64,000 nucleotides of DNA. Source: Pseudanabaena sp. Chao 1811. GTDB lineage: Bacteria > Cyanobacteriota > Cyanobacteriia > Pseudanabaenales > Pseudanabaenaceae. Made by a program: the position numbers and the translations under genes. Positions within the stretch are counted from its first letter, which is position 1. Every line of letters begins with the position of its first letter. Shown piece after piece: positions 45,199-54,943 of this stretch. Location of the stretch: positions 2,148,001-2,212,000 of the forward strand of contig NZ_CP101416.1 in NCBI RefSeq assembly GCF_027942295.1. The letters run 5' to 3'. The notes below the pieces were generated by a model. It saw nothing but the letters and a program-made list of their open reading frames with translations, had not been told where the DNA came from and made no database searches.

Positions 45199-46080
45199 AT
45201 GACAAAAAATGTATGGATATTTCCCGGACAGGGATCGCAAGCTGTAGGCATGGGCTTAGATCTAGCGGAAGTGGGCAAGGATAAATTTGCTAAGGCAGAG
45301 CAAATTCTTGGTTGGTCAATTTTAGAAAAGTCGCAAACTGATGCCGCCGAACTTTCTAAAACGCAATTTACTCAGCCTAGTTTGTATGTAATATCCGCAA
45401 TTCTTGCCGATGTCCTAAAAGCTAAAGGAGCAAAACCCGATGCCGTAACAGGGCATAGCTTGGGTGAATATAGTGCGCTCTATGCGGCGGGTGTGGTGGA
45501 CTTTGCCACAGGTTTAGAATTAGTCAAACAGCGATCGCTACTGATGTCAGAGGCAAGCGGTGGGGCAATGACCGCTTTGATTGGTTTTGATCGCACACAA
45601 TTAGAAACAGCGATCGCCCAAACCGAAAATGTCATTCTTGCCAATGACAATAGCGCCGATCAAGTCGTCATTTCAGGAACAGAAGCTGCTGTCAAATCGA
45701 TTGTGGCACAGGTAAAAACGAAGCGGGCGATCCCTCTAGCTGTGAGTGGGGCGTTTCATTCCCCCCTCATGGCAGAGGCATCGGCGAAGTTTGCGACAAT
45801 TCTCGAACGGACAATCTTTAATGATGCGGAAATCCCTGTGATTTCTAATGTTGAGCCAAATGGTGCTACGACATCAGGACAGGCTCTGCGCGCTCTCCTC
45901 ACTCAACAGATGACCTCCCCCGTGCGTTGGCGCGAAGTATGTTTGTATCTCGCTGAGCAAGGCTATGAACAAGCGATCGAAGTTGGTACAGGCAAGGTTT
46001 TGACAGGACTAGTCAAGCGTACTGCACCAAGCTTAGCCCTAGTAAACATTAGTACTCTAGAAAAGGCGATCGCCTTTTAA
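45199..46080 (+). CDS. fabD: Malonyl-CoA:ACP transacylase FabD
   Basis: A 293-residue enzyme that loads malonyl groups onto acyl carrier protein for fatty acid synthesis. It has FPGQGSQAVGMG at the N-terminus, the nucleophile in GHSLGEYSAL (Ser about 90), the oxyanion Gln in TQPSL, the catalytic His in SGAFHSPLM, and GTGKVLTGLVKR near the C-terminus. It is not flanked by fabH or plsX and is the only forward-strand gene inside the signalling region, so it divides the kinase cluster in two. Confidence 0.96.
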   Translation: MTKNVWIFPGQGSQAVGMGLDLAEVGKDKFAKAEQILGWSILEKSQTDAAELSKTQFTQPSLYVISAILADVLKAKGAKPDAVTGHSLGEYSALYAAGVVDFATGLELVKQRSLLMSEASGGAMTALIGFDRTQLETAIAQTENVILANDNSADQVVISGTEAAVKSIVAQVKTKRAIPLAVSGAFHSPLMAEASAKFATILERTIFNDAEIPVISNVEPNGATTSGQALRALLTQQMTSPVRWREVCLYLAEQGYEQAIEVGTGKVLTGLVKRTAPSLALVNISTLEKAIAF

Positions 46081-46110
46081 GTAGCTCAGCATAGCTATAA
46101 ACCAAACCCA

Positions 46111-46149
46111 GATGGTTGTACCGCCTGCTACGCGGGCGGTACAACCATC
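46111..46149. terminator. First of two hairpins between fabD and the GGDEF-EAL gene
   Basis: Arms GATGGTTGTACCGCC / GGCGGTACAACCATC around a nine-base loop. It lies just after the fabD stop. Confidence 0.65.
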
Positions 46150-46151
46150 CA

Positions 46152-46179
46152 ATAAAGGGAGCGCTAGCGCTCCCTTTAT
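46152..46179. terminator. Second hairpin: 28-bp perfect palindrome at the GGDEF-EAL 3' end
   Basis: ATAAAGGGAGCGCT joined directly to its complement. It overlaps the stop codon of the reverse-strand gene and probably terminates transcription from both sides. Confidence 0.7.
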
Positions 46180-48515
46180 CGTAATAAAGCTGCGATCTCC
46201 TCTGCTTCTAAAGGCTTAAATAGATAATATCCCTGACAAGCATGGCAATTATTTATCTCCAAAAAGTCTAACTGTTCCGCCGTCTCTACCCCCTCGGCAA
46301 TCACATTTAACCCCAGATTGATCCCTAAAATAATAATCGCTTTGACGATTTCACAATGTTCAGACTCATTTTTAAGACTTGTAATAAATGAACGATCAAT
46401 TTTGAGAGTATGGATGGGAAAACGATGCAAATAGCTTAACGAAGAATAGCCTGTCCCAAAATCATCAATACAAACTTGAATATTTCTGGCATTGAGATCG
46501 CTTAAAATTTGTGTCGCTAAGGAAGTTTTTTCAATTAAGATACTTTCCGTAACTTCTATCTTTAAATGAGAGCTATCTAGATTGCTACTTTCTAGTATTT
46601 GTTCTATTTTACGAATCAAATCTGGCTTAGTGAAGTGCTTCCCAGATAAGTTAACATTGATTGTCATAGTTTTTGCTAGAGGAAACTGAGCTTGCCACTT
46701 GTGTAGTTGGGTGCAAGCCTCTTGCAATACCCAAAAGTCGATCGCCCCAATGAGTCCGATATCCTCCGCAAGGGGAATAAATTCCGCAGGTGAAATCAAA
46801 CCATCCTCAGGATGTTGCCAACGCACAAGAGCTTCAAACCCTAGTATCTGTGATGATTTCAGACAAATAATTGGTTGGTAATATACTCGTAGCTCTTGTC
46901 GTTCAATTGCTCTTCGCAACTCATTCTCTAAGCGGAGCTTTTTGAGCGCTTCTTTGTGCATTGCGGGATTAAAGATTTCATACCGCTCCCTACCCTGTTC
47001 CTTTGCCTGATACATTGCGGTGTCTGCATCACGCAGTAGTTGATCAGGTTGGGTGTATTCACTGGAACTGAGCGCAATACCAATACTAGTACTTATAAAT
47101 ACTTCATTACCATCCAAGGATATTGGAACCTTTAAAGCATCCTGAATTCTATGGACAACTTCAATGACATTATCAAGCTCTTGAATGTCTTCCAGCAACA
47201 TCACAAACTCATCACCGCCTAGCCGCGCTACCGTATCACCACCCCTCAAGCAGTCAATTAAGCGATTTGCCACAACCTTGAGCAACTGATCGCCTGCTAA
47301 ATGTCCGAGGCTATCATTGATCACCTTAAACCGATCTAAATCTAAGAAGAGAACTGCAAACTTATCGGTAAGACCTTCGGAATTGAGATGCGATCGCCTT
47401 TGTAATAGTTGTAAAGCATGACTAAGGCGATCGAGGAATAAGGCTCGATTTGGCAAACCTGTTAACACATCATGAAACGCATCATGGCGAAGTTGCTCTT
47501 CCATCCTTTTGCGCTCCATCAGTTCAGATTGTGCATTTTGATAAAGTTCTGATTGATGAATGGCGATCGCACATTGATCGGCGATTTCTTTAACTAGAGA
47601 TAGTTCGTTATCTGTCCAAATACGTTCGCGATCATTTTGATAAATACTAATGCCCCCAAAATAAACTTGTTGATAAAACAGTGGTGTCAGTACAAATGAT
47701 TGCACACCAGAGTTATTAGCAATTTGGCGAACTTCTTCCTTTACAATCTCATTGATTTGATGGATTGCAATCTGCTTTCCCCTTATTAAGTCGGCATGAT
47801 AATTGGTGAAAAAGTCGCATGGTAGTCCCAGCATCTTCTTATTATTATTATTGGGATCATTGTTTTCATTATTCACATAACTTACAAGTATTTGTTGGTC
47901 GCTATTTGGCTGAAGGATCAAGCAATAGGTGGCTTGTAGAGCCTCATGTAAGAGATTTGCCGTTGTTTGCAAGACATCCTCTAAAACCAAAGTTTCCCGC
48001 ATCGCTTGGACAATACGATTAATGATGGTTTCCCGCCATGCTTGCTGTTCAATTTTGGCGATCGCTTCTTTTTGTTGACGGCGCAGTGTAAATTCTTGCA
48101 AGGCGCGTTCTAGCACACTGGGCAACCGAAACAACCGATCCTTGAGAACATAATCAGTCATTCCTGCCTTGATACATTCTACTGCTGCCTCTTCCCCTAA
48201 GCTCCCCGTAATTAAGATAAAAGGAATATCTTGACCTGATGCTTTGAGTAATTTAAAAGCCTGTAATCCGTTAAAACTAGGTAATCGGTAATCCGAAAGT
48301 ACAACATCGTAGGTTGCACTGTGCAAATATTTCTGGCACTCAACTAGGGTCGCTGTTACATCATAGGTGAAAGATATATTTGCTGATTCGAGCGTCAGTA
48401 AGATTAACTCCACATCCGCCTCAACATCTTCAATCATCAAAATATGCAGCGATCGCTGTGATCGTTGTTCGGTTGACCCCGCAAATTCTCCAAACTCTGA
48501 TATCACATTGCTCAT
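46176..48515 (-). CDS. REC-GAF-GGDEF-EAL cyclic di-GMP regulator
   Basis: A 779-residue response regulator that could both make and degrade cyclic di-GMP. The receiver (about 22-140) has D75 in LSDYRLP. The GAF (about 165-330) has no bilin Cys-His. GGDEF has an intact active site at 433-437 and an inhibitory RGGD site nine residues upstream. EAL has E561-L563 (FEALVRWQHPEDG) plus IDDFGTGYSSL, KIDRSFI and AEGVET, so both catalytic halves look complete. It probably receives phosphate from one of the neighbouring hybrid kinases (inference) and links that cluster to motility, which in cyanobacteria is commonly controlled by cyclic di-GMP acting on type IV pili. Confidence 0.93.
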   Translation of the reverse strand: MSNVISEFGEFAGSTEQRSQRSLHILMIEDVEADVELILLTLESANISFTYDVTATLVECQKYLHSATYDVVLSDYRLPSFNGLQAFKLLKASGQDIPFILITGSLGEEAAVECIKAGMTDYVLKDRLFRLPSVLERALQEFTLRRQQKEAIAKIEQQAWRETIINRIVQAMRETLVLEDVLQTTANLLHEALQATYCLILQPNSDQQILVSYVNNENNDPNNNNKKMLGLPCDFFTNYHADLIRGKQIAIHQINEIVKEEVRQIANNSGVQSFVLTPLFYQQVYFGGISIYQNDRERIWTDNELSLVKEIADQCAIAIHQSELYQNAQSELMERKRMEEQLRHDAFHDVLTGLPNRALFLDRLSHALQLLQRRSHLNSEGLTDKFAVLFLDLDRFKVINDSLGHLAGDQLLKVVANRLIDCLRGGDTVARLGGDEFVMLLEDIQELDNVIEVVHRIQDALKVPISLDGNEVFISTSIGIALSSSEYTQPDQLLRDADTAMYQAKEQGRERYEIFNPAMHKEALKKLRLENELRRAIERQELRVYYQPIICLKSSQILGFEALVRWQHPEDGLISPAEFIPLAEDIGLIGAIDFWVLQEACTQLHKWQAQFPLAKTMTINVNLSGKHFTKPDLIRKIEQILESSNLDSSHLKIEVTESILIEKTSLATQILSDLNARNIQVCIDDFGTGYSSLSYLHRFPIHTLKIDRSFITSLKNESEHCEIVKAIIILGINLGLNVIAEGVETAEQLDFLEINNCHACQGYYLFKPLEAEEIAALLR

Positions 48516-48988
48516 GGTTTACAGACAAAGACACAAGTTTAGAGCTTTGAAATTTTTGTCTCGCCTTAGACAAAACAAAAACTCAAAAGCCTTACTGCAA
48601 TTGATTTTTTGTTTCCAAATGACTGTATACCCCTTTGAAAACTGCTATAGCTAAGTTAGATCTTAAATATTTATAGCAGTGCGTAATCTTGGGAGTTACA
48701 GACAAGAAGGCTGACACCTCCTATTTTACCCAGATATTCATTATCTCATCGCGTACTTTCCCAGTGCATGAATTATAAAACTTGTATTCCTACCGATAGA
48801 GGAACACAAATCTAGCCTTCGATAGACTGGAAAATGCTATAGATCTGAAAATTGCTATTAATGAAGCATTAAGTATTGATGCCTGACTTCAAGTATATCT
48901 AAAAAGAATAAGTGCCTGAACGAATTAAATATAAAAACTCAAAAGCTATGATTTAACCTGCACGTTTACTACATTTTTTGGCTTTTGT

Positions 48989-49098
48989 AATTAACGTCAG
49001 TTCGATATTGTCATTTACGCCGTGCCTTGCATAGCGTAAATGTAAGAATCGCTTAGCGATTCTTACCATTTCTCGCTTAACTCAAACTGACGTTAATT
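48989..49098. mobile_element. MITE-like element with AATTAACGTCAGTT ends
   Basis: 110 bp bounded by perfect inverted repeats AATTAACGTCAGTT (48989-49002) and AACTGACGTTAATT (49085-49098). Two inner hairpins are visible (GTAAGAATCGC/GCGATTCTTAC and a TTTACGC/GCGTAAA pair). A third end copy (AACGTCAGTTT at 49100-49110) follows directly. It is non-coding. The remainder of the 48516-49172 gap is AT-rich and shows no gene. Confidence 0.78.
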
Positions 49099-49172
49099 AA
49101 ACGTCAGTTTTGCCTCCTATCTCAAAGAGGTACATAAACCAAAAATCTGGCTCTTTATCAAATCGGAGAACT

Positions 49173-49613
49173 CTAAGTGCTGGATGGTAACTGATTGAGC
49201 ATCATCCAGTAAAATCCTACTTGGCGCGACATCTCCACAAATTGCTGGAAGTCTAAAGGCTTGACAATGTAGCTATTAACTCCTAAATCGTAACAAGCTT
49301 TTAAATCACGATTTTCCGCAGAGGAAGTCATCACCACAACTACAAGATTATGGGTACGGGGAGAACTCCGAATCATCTCTAATACCTGAATACCATCAAT
49401 CTTTGGTAGCTTTAAATCTAAAAGTACTAGTTTTGGCAATGGTTGAATGGGAGGATTACCATCGCGTCCAAATAGATAATGAATTGCTTGTTCACCATCT
49501 GAGGCGATATCAATTTTATTAACAAAGTTATAACTATCTAAAGCTAATTGAATTAGCTCGACATCATTAGGATCATCTTCAACTAGTAGAATTTGAGTTG
49601 GTTCCATATACAT
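49173..49613 (-). CDS. Rcp1-like single-domain response regulator
   Basis: A 146-residue stand-alone receiver of the Rcp1 type, which accepts phosphate from phytochrome-like kinases. It has the acidic pair in LLVEDDPNDVELI, the acceptor Asp in LLDLKLPKIDG, the Thr/Ser in VVMTSSAENRD and the Lys in YIVKPLDFQQF, plus the C-terminal helix (YWMMLNQLP) typical of Rcp1 relatives. There is no output domain. It starts 51 bp after the stop of the 1146-residue kinase, the standard kinase-Rcp1 arrangement, so that kinase is its likely partner. A second ATG two codons in is an equally possible start. Confidence 0.93.
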   Translation of the reverse strand: MYMEPTQILLVEDDPNDVELIQLALDSYNFVNKIDIASDGEQAIHYLFGRDGNPPIQPLPKLVLLDLKLPKIDGIQVLEMIRSSPRTHNLVVVVMTSSAENRDLKACYDLGVNSYIVKPLDFQQFVEMSRQVGFYWMMLNQLPSST

Positions 49614-49664
49614 AGCCTGTGATATTTTCTAAAACATTTCAACAATGCACAATCTAAAGTTTGA

Positions 49665-52600
49665 TTAAAGTTTGATAAAAAAGGTTGCGCCTTGATTAGG
49701 ATATCCTTCTGCCCAAATGGAGCCACCATGACGTTGGATAATGCGTTGAACGATCGCTAAGCCGATTCCTGTTCCTTCAAAGTCTTTTTCGTTATGTAAC
49801 CTTTGAAAAACTCCAAAAAGTTTATCCGCATATTCCATTTGAAAACCTACGCCATTATCTTTAATTCTAATTGTCTGATCTGGTAGACTATCAATCTCGA
49901 TCCGAGGTTGGGGTTGATTGCGGCTAAATTTGATAGCATTGCCGATGAGATTGCGAAAAACCTGCTGCAAAAGTGTCGGATCGCCAACGGTATTGGGTAA
50001 GTCCCCGATCATAAACTCCACGAGGGAATTATGGTTAGGATCGCTGCGAACAATCTCGATCGCCTCATCAACTAGTTCACGAATTGATATTGGTTTGGAC
50101 TCTAATGGCTTTCTTCCGTAGCGAGACAAAATCAGCAACCCATCGATTAAATTCCCCATTTTTTGACTACTGCTATCAATTACCTGCAAGTAATGCGTAA
50201 TTTTGGGGTCATTTAACAACTCCTGTCTTTTTAGATGCTGTTGTAATGCATTTGCAAATCCATTGATATGACGTAATGGCGCTCGGAGATCATGGGAGAC
50301 AGAGTAACAAAAGGATTCTAATTCTCGATTGGTATTTTCTAGTTGTCTTGATGTTTGCAAGATTTTAGCTTCAGATTGCTTTTGAGCGCTAATGTCTGTA
50401 ACTCTGACTAGGTTGATAGTTTGACCAGCCACGATAATTTGCTTAACTGCGAGATTACCCCAAAAGCGGTGACCTTTGAGACTGATATAGACAATTTCTT
50501 GACTCCAAAAACCTTTGGTTGACAGTTCTAAATTAATTTGCTCCAGTTCTGCTGAAGAAAATTGATATTCTTGTAGGATATGCCCTTCGATTCCCATTAG
50601 TTCTGATTTGTCCGAAGCTTCAAACAAATGGACAGCAGGAAGATTGCAGTCAGTAGTTACTAATGTGTGAGGATCGACTAGAAATAGGGCATCCGTAGAT
50701 TCGTTAAAAATAGCTTCACGCAAATCGTGACTACGCTTTAATTCTGCTTCTGCTAACTTGCGAGCAGTGATGTCAAAGTTGATGCCAATCATCTTCTTTG
50801 GTTTTCCTTCTCTATTTCTCTGAATTAGGGCATAGGCTTTAATATGGCGGATGCTATCGTCAGGGAGTATAATCCGAAACTCGATATCGAAATCTTTTGC
50901 CCCTTGGAAGGCTAGTTGGATTGCGGATTCAGCGCTTGCTTGATCGCTTGGATGCAGACAATTTGCCCAAGTTAAATAAGTATTAGTAGATTTGTCGGGG
51001 ACAACTCCATAAAGTTCATACATCCGTTCATCCCAGAGGAGAATATTGTTAGGGACATCCCATTCCCAAATGCCAATCGCTGCTGATTTTAAGGCGAGCG
51101 TTAAGCGATCGGTGAGATTTTGGAGATTTTGCTCAGCAATTTTGCTATCGGTAATATCAATAGCAGTGCCGATGATGTGAGTTAATTGTCCTGAGTTGTC
51201 ATACACCATTTCTCCCTTGGCTAATATGTAGACTAATCTGCCGTTAGGTTGAATGATGCGATGTTCTAGGTCGTAGGCTTTCTGATGATTGATGGCTGTT
51301 TGGACTGTATGATGAAAATGTTCCCAGTCATCTGGATGGATATATTGCTGAAGTTCTTCATAACTGGGCGGCACTGTATTAGGCTCTAGTCCATAAATCC
51401 GAAATACTTCTTCTGACCAAGTGAGAACCCCTGTACTGACTTCAAATTCCCAACTACCTAACTTCCCGATCCGCTGAGCCGTTTTGAGATGGGTATCGGT
51501 TTTGATTAACTGTGCTTCGGCTAACTTGCGATTGGTAATATCAAAGTTGATTCCGAGCATCCGTTGGGGTATACCCTCATCATTACGTTGGACAGTCGCA
51601 TAGGCTTTGATATAGCGAATACTGCCATCCTGTAGCACGATCCGAAATTCGGGTTCGTAGTCTTTTGCGCCACTTAAAGCTAGCTGTACCTCGTTCTCAG
51701 CAAATTGGCGATCGCTCGGATGAACGCGACTCGCCCATGCTAAATAGGCATCAGGCTCATGATCGGGGTTTACGCCATAGAGTTCATAGGTGCGTTCATC
51801 CCAAATTAGACAATTGTTGGCAATATTCCATTCCCAAATGCCAATGGATGCAGATTTTAAGGCAAGGGTGAGACGATCGGTGACATTTTGAAGCTCTTGT
51901 TCAGTTTGTTTGCGATCGGTAATGTCACGCACAATTACTAAGAGTTCATTTTCACAATAGGGAGCAATTCGTACTTCTTCATAGACAGTTTTGCCAAATT
52001 TCGTTAACTGATGTTCATAGATTTGTACTTCTCCTGTAGCGATCGCAGTTTCATATATCTTTAACTGAGTTTGGAGATCCTCTGGCTCTAATACTTCTGA
52101 GATGTGATGTTGGATTGGTAAATATTTAGACTTGTTTTGAGATGAAGGCATGATGCACTGTAGACAAGTGCCATCGGGCTTGAGCAAGAGTAATAGATCG
52201 GGCAAGGCATGAAGAATCGCTAGATTTCGGGCTTCGCTTTGGAGTAAATCAATACTACTTTGTTCAATTCGTTTCTCTAGTTCGAGATTAAGTTGTTGCA
52301 GGGATAGTTCTGATTGTTTGAGTTCCGTGATATCTCGCCCCACTGACTGAATTTCAACCAGTTTACCCTGAGCATTAAAAATCCCTTGATTAATCCATTG
52401 TGTCCAGCCGATTTGACCATCAGCACGACGGTCACGATTGACAGCAATAAAACTGGCTTGATCTGGACTGAGCAAATCTATATTGGTTAGGACTCTTTGT
52501 AAGTCATTGGGATCAGCAAAATCAATCCATTTCTGACCTAAAACTTGATCTAAGCCACATCCCAATATGTTACAAATAGCTTCATTCGCAAAGATGATCG

Positions 52601-53105
52601 TAGTGTCAGGTAGTGAACGCAAAATTAAGTCAGTTTGTCTTTGAATAAGGTCATAGTAACGACTTTCCCCCTCCAAAATAATTTCTATTTCCTGATGCTT
52701 TTTACTCTCGACTTTATACTGATCACTAATTTCAGTGGCGATCGCATCAAGGCGAATAGGCAAGCCTGAGTCATCTTTAAAGATTTTCCAACGTACCGAA
52801 AACCCGCATCTTTTGCCGTTGGGCATTTGCAACTGATAACTGAGATGCGATGAGCCTGATGTTTGAGCTTGGGCGATCGCCTCCTGCATTTTGGGCTGAT
52901 CTTCAATAGCGATCGCCTCTAACCAAAGCTGCGAATTGGCAAGTAATTCTTCGCGATCGCATTGATAAATTTGGACAGCAGTTGCATTGAAATAAATGGG
53001 AGTGAGATCGGGCAGAGCCAGTGACCAAATCATCGCGTCAAGGTTATCCATGATCTGATTTCCCCAACTTTCAGACGGATGGATGAATGCTTGGACGTGA
53101 CTCAT
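49665..53105 (-). CDS. Multi-PAS histidine kinase with a phytochrome-type kinase core
   Basis: An 1146-residue soluble kinase. About seven PAS/PAC domains occupy residues 15-920. Two of them (around residues 405-535 and 670-795; both begin LQN(V/L)TDRLTLALKSA) are strikingly similar to each other, which suggests an internal duplication. The core is HisKA with H938 in VSHDLRAPLRHING, the variant found in Cph1-like kinases, followed by an HATPase (NLIGNAIKFSR, DNGVGFQMEYADKLFGVFQRLH, GTGIGLAIVQRI). There is no GAF or PHY domain and no bilin Cys. ATG 53105 is preferred; the TTG at 53117 adds four residues. The downstream Rcp1-like regulator is its likely phosphate acceptor. Confidence 0.92.
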   Translation of the reverse strand: MSHVQAFIHPSESWGNQIMDNLDAMIWSLALPDLTPIYFNATAVQIYQCDREELLANSQLWLEAIAIEDQPKMQEAIAQAQTSGSSHLSYQLQMPNGKRCGFSVRWKIFKDDSGLPIRLDAIATEISDQYKVESKKHQEIEIILEGESRYYDLIQRQTDLILRSLPDTTIIFANEAICNILGCGLDQVLGQKWIDFADPNDLQRVLTNIDLLSPDQASFIAVNRDRRADGQIGWTQWINQGIFNAQGKLVEIQSVGRDITELKQSELSLQQLNLELEKRIEQSSIDLLQSEARNLAILHALPDLLLLLKPDGTCLQCIMPSSQNKSKYLPIQHHISEVLEPEDLQTQLKIYETAIATGEVQIYEHQLTKFGKTVYEEVRIAPYCENELLVIVRDITDRKQTEQELQNVTDRLTLALKSASIGIWEWNIANNCLIWDERTYELYGVNPDHEPDAYLAWASRVHPSDRQFAENEVQLALSGAKDYEPEFRIVLQDGSIRYIKAYATVQRNDEGIPQRMLGINFDITNRKLAEAQLIKTDTHLKTAQRIGKLGSWEFEVSTGVLTWSEEVFRIYGLEPNTVPPSYEELQQYIHPDDWEHFHHTVQTAINHQKAYDLEHRIIQPNGRLVYILAKGEMVYDNSGQLTHIIGTAIDITDSKIAEQNLQNLTDRLTLALKSAAIGIWEWDVPNNILLWDERMYELYGVVPDKSTNTYLTWANCLHPSDQASAESAIQLAFQGAKDFDIEFRIILPDDSIRHIKAYALIQRNREGKPKKMIGINFDITARKLAEAELKRSHDLREAIFNESTDALFLVDPHTLVTTDCNLPAVHLFEASDKSELMGIEGHILQEYQFSSAELEQINLELSTKGFWSQEIVYISLKGHRFWGNLAVKQIIVAGQTINLVRVTDISAQKQSEAKILQTSRQLENTNRELESFCYSVSHDLRAPLRHINGFANALQQHLKRQELLNDPKITHYLQVIDSSSQKMGNLIDGLLILSRYGRKPLESKPISIRELVDEAIEIVRSDPNHNSLVEFMIGDLPNTVGDPTLLQQVFRNLIGNAIKFSRNQPQPRIEIDSLPDQTIRIKDNGVGFQMEYADKLFGVFQRLHNEKDFEGTGIGLAIVQRIIQRHGGSIWAEGYPNQGATFFIKL

Positions 53106-53150
53106 ATCTGAACTCAAGCGGCAACGGCTATATTTATTATAGGTAACATG

Positions 53151-53180
53151 TCTAAAAAAATAGGGAGCCTTAGCTCCCCA
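53151..53180 (-). terminator. Rho-independent terminator of glmM
   Basis: On the reverse strand GGGAGC-TAAG-GCTCCC is followed by TATTTTTTTAG, a classic stem and T-tract right after the glmM stop at 53186. Confidence 0.85.
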
Positions 53181-53185
53181 TATCT

Positions 53186-54577
53186 TTAAACCTTGACTAG
53201 TTGTTTTTCTATTAGTCCCGTGAGGCTATTTGTCCAATGGGTCGCCAGATCAAGAGTTTCAGCTTCCACCATGACCCGCATTAATGGCTCTGTACCTGAA
53301 GCACGGACTAAGACTCTACCGCGATCGCCTAAGTCCTGTTCTGCTAAAGCGATCGCCTGAACGAGCGCGTCACAGGTTTGCCAATTGCGGCGCAATTCCC
53401 GATCCTCGACGCGCACATTTTTGAGCAATTGGGGATAGGGATGGAAACTTTGATCCATTAATTCAGCAAGAGGTGCTTTTTGCTTTGCAAGAGCCGCCAG
53501 ATGCAAAGCGGCAAGTAAACCATCACCACTCACGGCGTAGTGACGACATAGCACATGACCCGACTGTTCGCCACCGAGCATTGCGCCCGATCGCACCATT
53601 TCGGCATGGACATATTGATCGCCCACGGCAGTACGCACTAAGTTACCGCCTAGTTTTTGCCATGCTCTTTCAAAGCCGAGATTTGCCATCACTGTCGTGA
53701 CGATCGCACTGTCGGGCAGTTGATTTTTTTCCATTAGCTCCTGACCCCAGAGATACAGGATGTAATCGCCATCAACAACACGCCCATTACTATCCACAGC
53801 CAAGACGCGATCGGCATCGCCATCAAAGGCAAAGCCCATATCTGCGCCATGTTCTTTCACGGCGGCGCGGAGGGGTTCGAGATGGGTGGAGCCGCAATTA
53901 ACATTAATGCGATCGCCATCGGGTTCTTGGTGGAGGCAAATCACCTCTGCGCCCAAGTTACGAAATACCTCTAGGGAAACGCGAGTAGCCGAGCCATGAG
54001 CCAGATCGAGGACGACTTTGATGCCTTGTAAGTCTGTCGCGATCGAGTTTTGCAGAGAATCTTGATAGTCAGAAATTAGATGAGCTTTCTCGTGATACTT
54101 GCCCCAATCCGTAGAGGAATTAACAAGATCGGCGTGAAGTCTGGATTCGAGCAAAGCTTCGATCGCCTGTTGCGTTTCGCTACAAAGCTTTGTGCCATTG
54201 TCGCCAAAGAACTTAATGCCATTGTCTTCGGGGGGGTTATGGCTAGCGGAAATCATTACGCCGCCAAAGATTTCGGGGGAGTTGGCAGTGAGATAAGCAA
54301 CCGCAGGCGTAGGACATAGCCCTATATGCCACACATCCCAACCTGCTGCCGTCAAACCTGCGGAAATTGCTGCCGATAGCATATCGCCCGATGTCCGAGA
54401 ATCTTGCCCGATCGCAATTACCTTTGCTACCTTTACTGAAGCATTAAGGCGATCGCGCTCCAATTCCACTCGCTCTTTTAAAATTTTACCCGCACTAATC
54501 CCCACTTCTAGGGCTAATGGGGCTGTCAAAAAACTACCGACATGTCCACGAATGCCATCCGTACCAAACAATTTCAT
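53186..54577 (-). CDS. glmM: Phosphoglucosamine mutase GlmM
   Basis: A 463-residue enzyme that converts glucosamine 6-phosphate to glucosamine 1-phosphate for peptidoglycan and lipopolysaccharide synthesis. It starts with the diagnostic [12 protein letters not shown], has the phospho-serine loop [18 protein letters not shown], the metal-binding DGDADR, the sugar-binding GEQSGH and the C-terminal phosphate-binding [11 protein letters not shown]. The length is normal. ATG 54577 is an unambiguous start. It lies upstream of the kinase cluster, separated by its own terminator. Confidence 0.96.
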   Translation of the reverse strand: MKLFGTDGIRGHVGSFLTAPLALEVGISAGKILKERVELERDRLNASVKVAKVIAIGQDSRTSGDMLSAAISAGLTAAGWDVWHIGLCPTPAVAYLTANSPEIFGGVMISASHNPPEDNGIKFFGDNGTKLCSETQQAIEALLESRLHADLVNSSTDWGKYHEKAHLISDYQDSLQNSIATDLQGIKVVLDLAHGSATRVSLEVFRNLGAEVICLHQEPDGDRINVNCGSTHLEPLRAAVKEHGADMGFAFDGDADRVLAVDSNGRVVDGDYILYLWGQELMEKNQLPDSAIVTTVMANLGFERAWQKLGGNLVRTAVGDQYVHAEMVRSGAMLGGEQSGHVLCRHYAVSGDGLLAALHLAALAKQKAPLAELMDQSFHPYPQLLKNVRVEDRELRRNWQTCDALVQAIALAEQDLGDRGRVLVRASGTEPLMRVMVEAETLDLATHWTNSLTGLIEKQLVKV

Positions 54578-54622
54578 AACCTAAACTCCACACACCAGAC
54601 AGTATTTTGATGAACTCTGAGG

Positions 54623-54647
54623 AGGTTGGCTCCGTAGGAGCCAACCT
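54623..54647. other. Perfect hairpin upstream of glmM
   Basis: AGGTTGGCTCC-GTA-GGAGCCAACCT, about 45 bases before the glmM start on the reverse strand and next to the MITE at 54686. It may be a terminator for upstream reverse-strand transcription or a repeat. Confidence 0.5.
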
Positions 54648-54685
54648 GCTAGAAAATTTTGATGACCTTTTATCCAATTCAACCT

Positions 54686-54834
54686 GCAACTAATGTTACG
54701 TGGAAGGTTGTAAAGCCCTCACCCCTAGCCCCTCTCCCGCAGGAGAGGGGAACAAGAAAATAATATGGGCTTTGCTCCCCTTCTCCTGCGGGAGAAGGGG
54801 TTGGGGGATGAGGGTTCCACGTAACATTAGTTGC
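54686..54834. mobile_element. MITE-like element, copy 2
   Basis: 149 bp with perfect 20-bp terminal inverted repeats (GCAACTAATGTTACGTGGAA at the left end, its complement at the right). The inside carries the same paired blocks as copy 1 (CCCTCACCCCTAGCCCCTCT, then CTCCTGCGGGAGAAGGGG) and about 90% of the same sequence by eye. There is no coding capacity. It lies between clpP and glmM. Confidence 0.85.
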
Positions 54835-54908
54835 ACGAGGCAACTTGATAGAAATTAATGACCTATATATTTCTAATCAAGTTGCCATGAAAGTCAATAG
54901 CAATAAAC

Positions 54909-54934
54909 AAGAAGGCTCACATCGTGAGCCTTCT
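54909..54934 (-). terminator. Terminator of clpP
   Basis: AAGAAGGCTCAC-ATC-GTGAGCCTTCTT hairpin ten bases after the clpP stop, followed on the reverse strand by a T-rich stretch. Confidence 0.8.
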
Positions 54935-54943
54935 TATAAAAAA

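Noticed and set aside
47500-48010. GAF of the REC-GAF-GGDEF-EAL protein as a cyanobacteriochrome
   Set aside because: It has a lone Cys in LPCDFF but no downstream Cys-His and no matching spacing.
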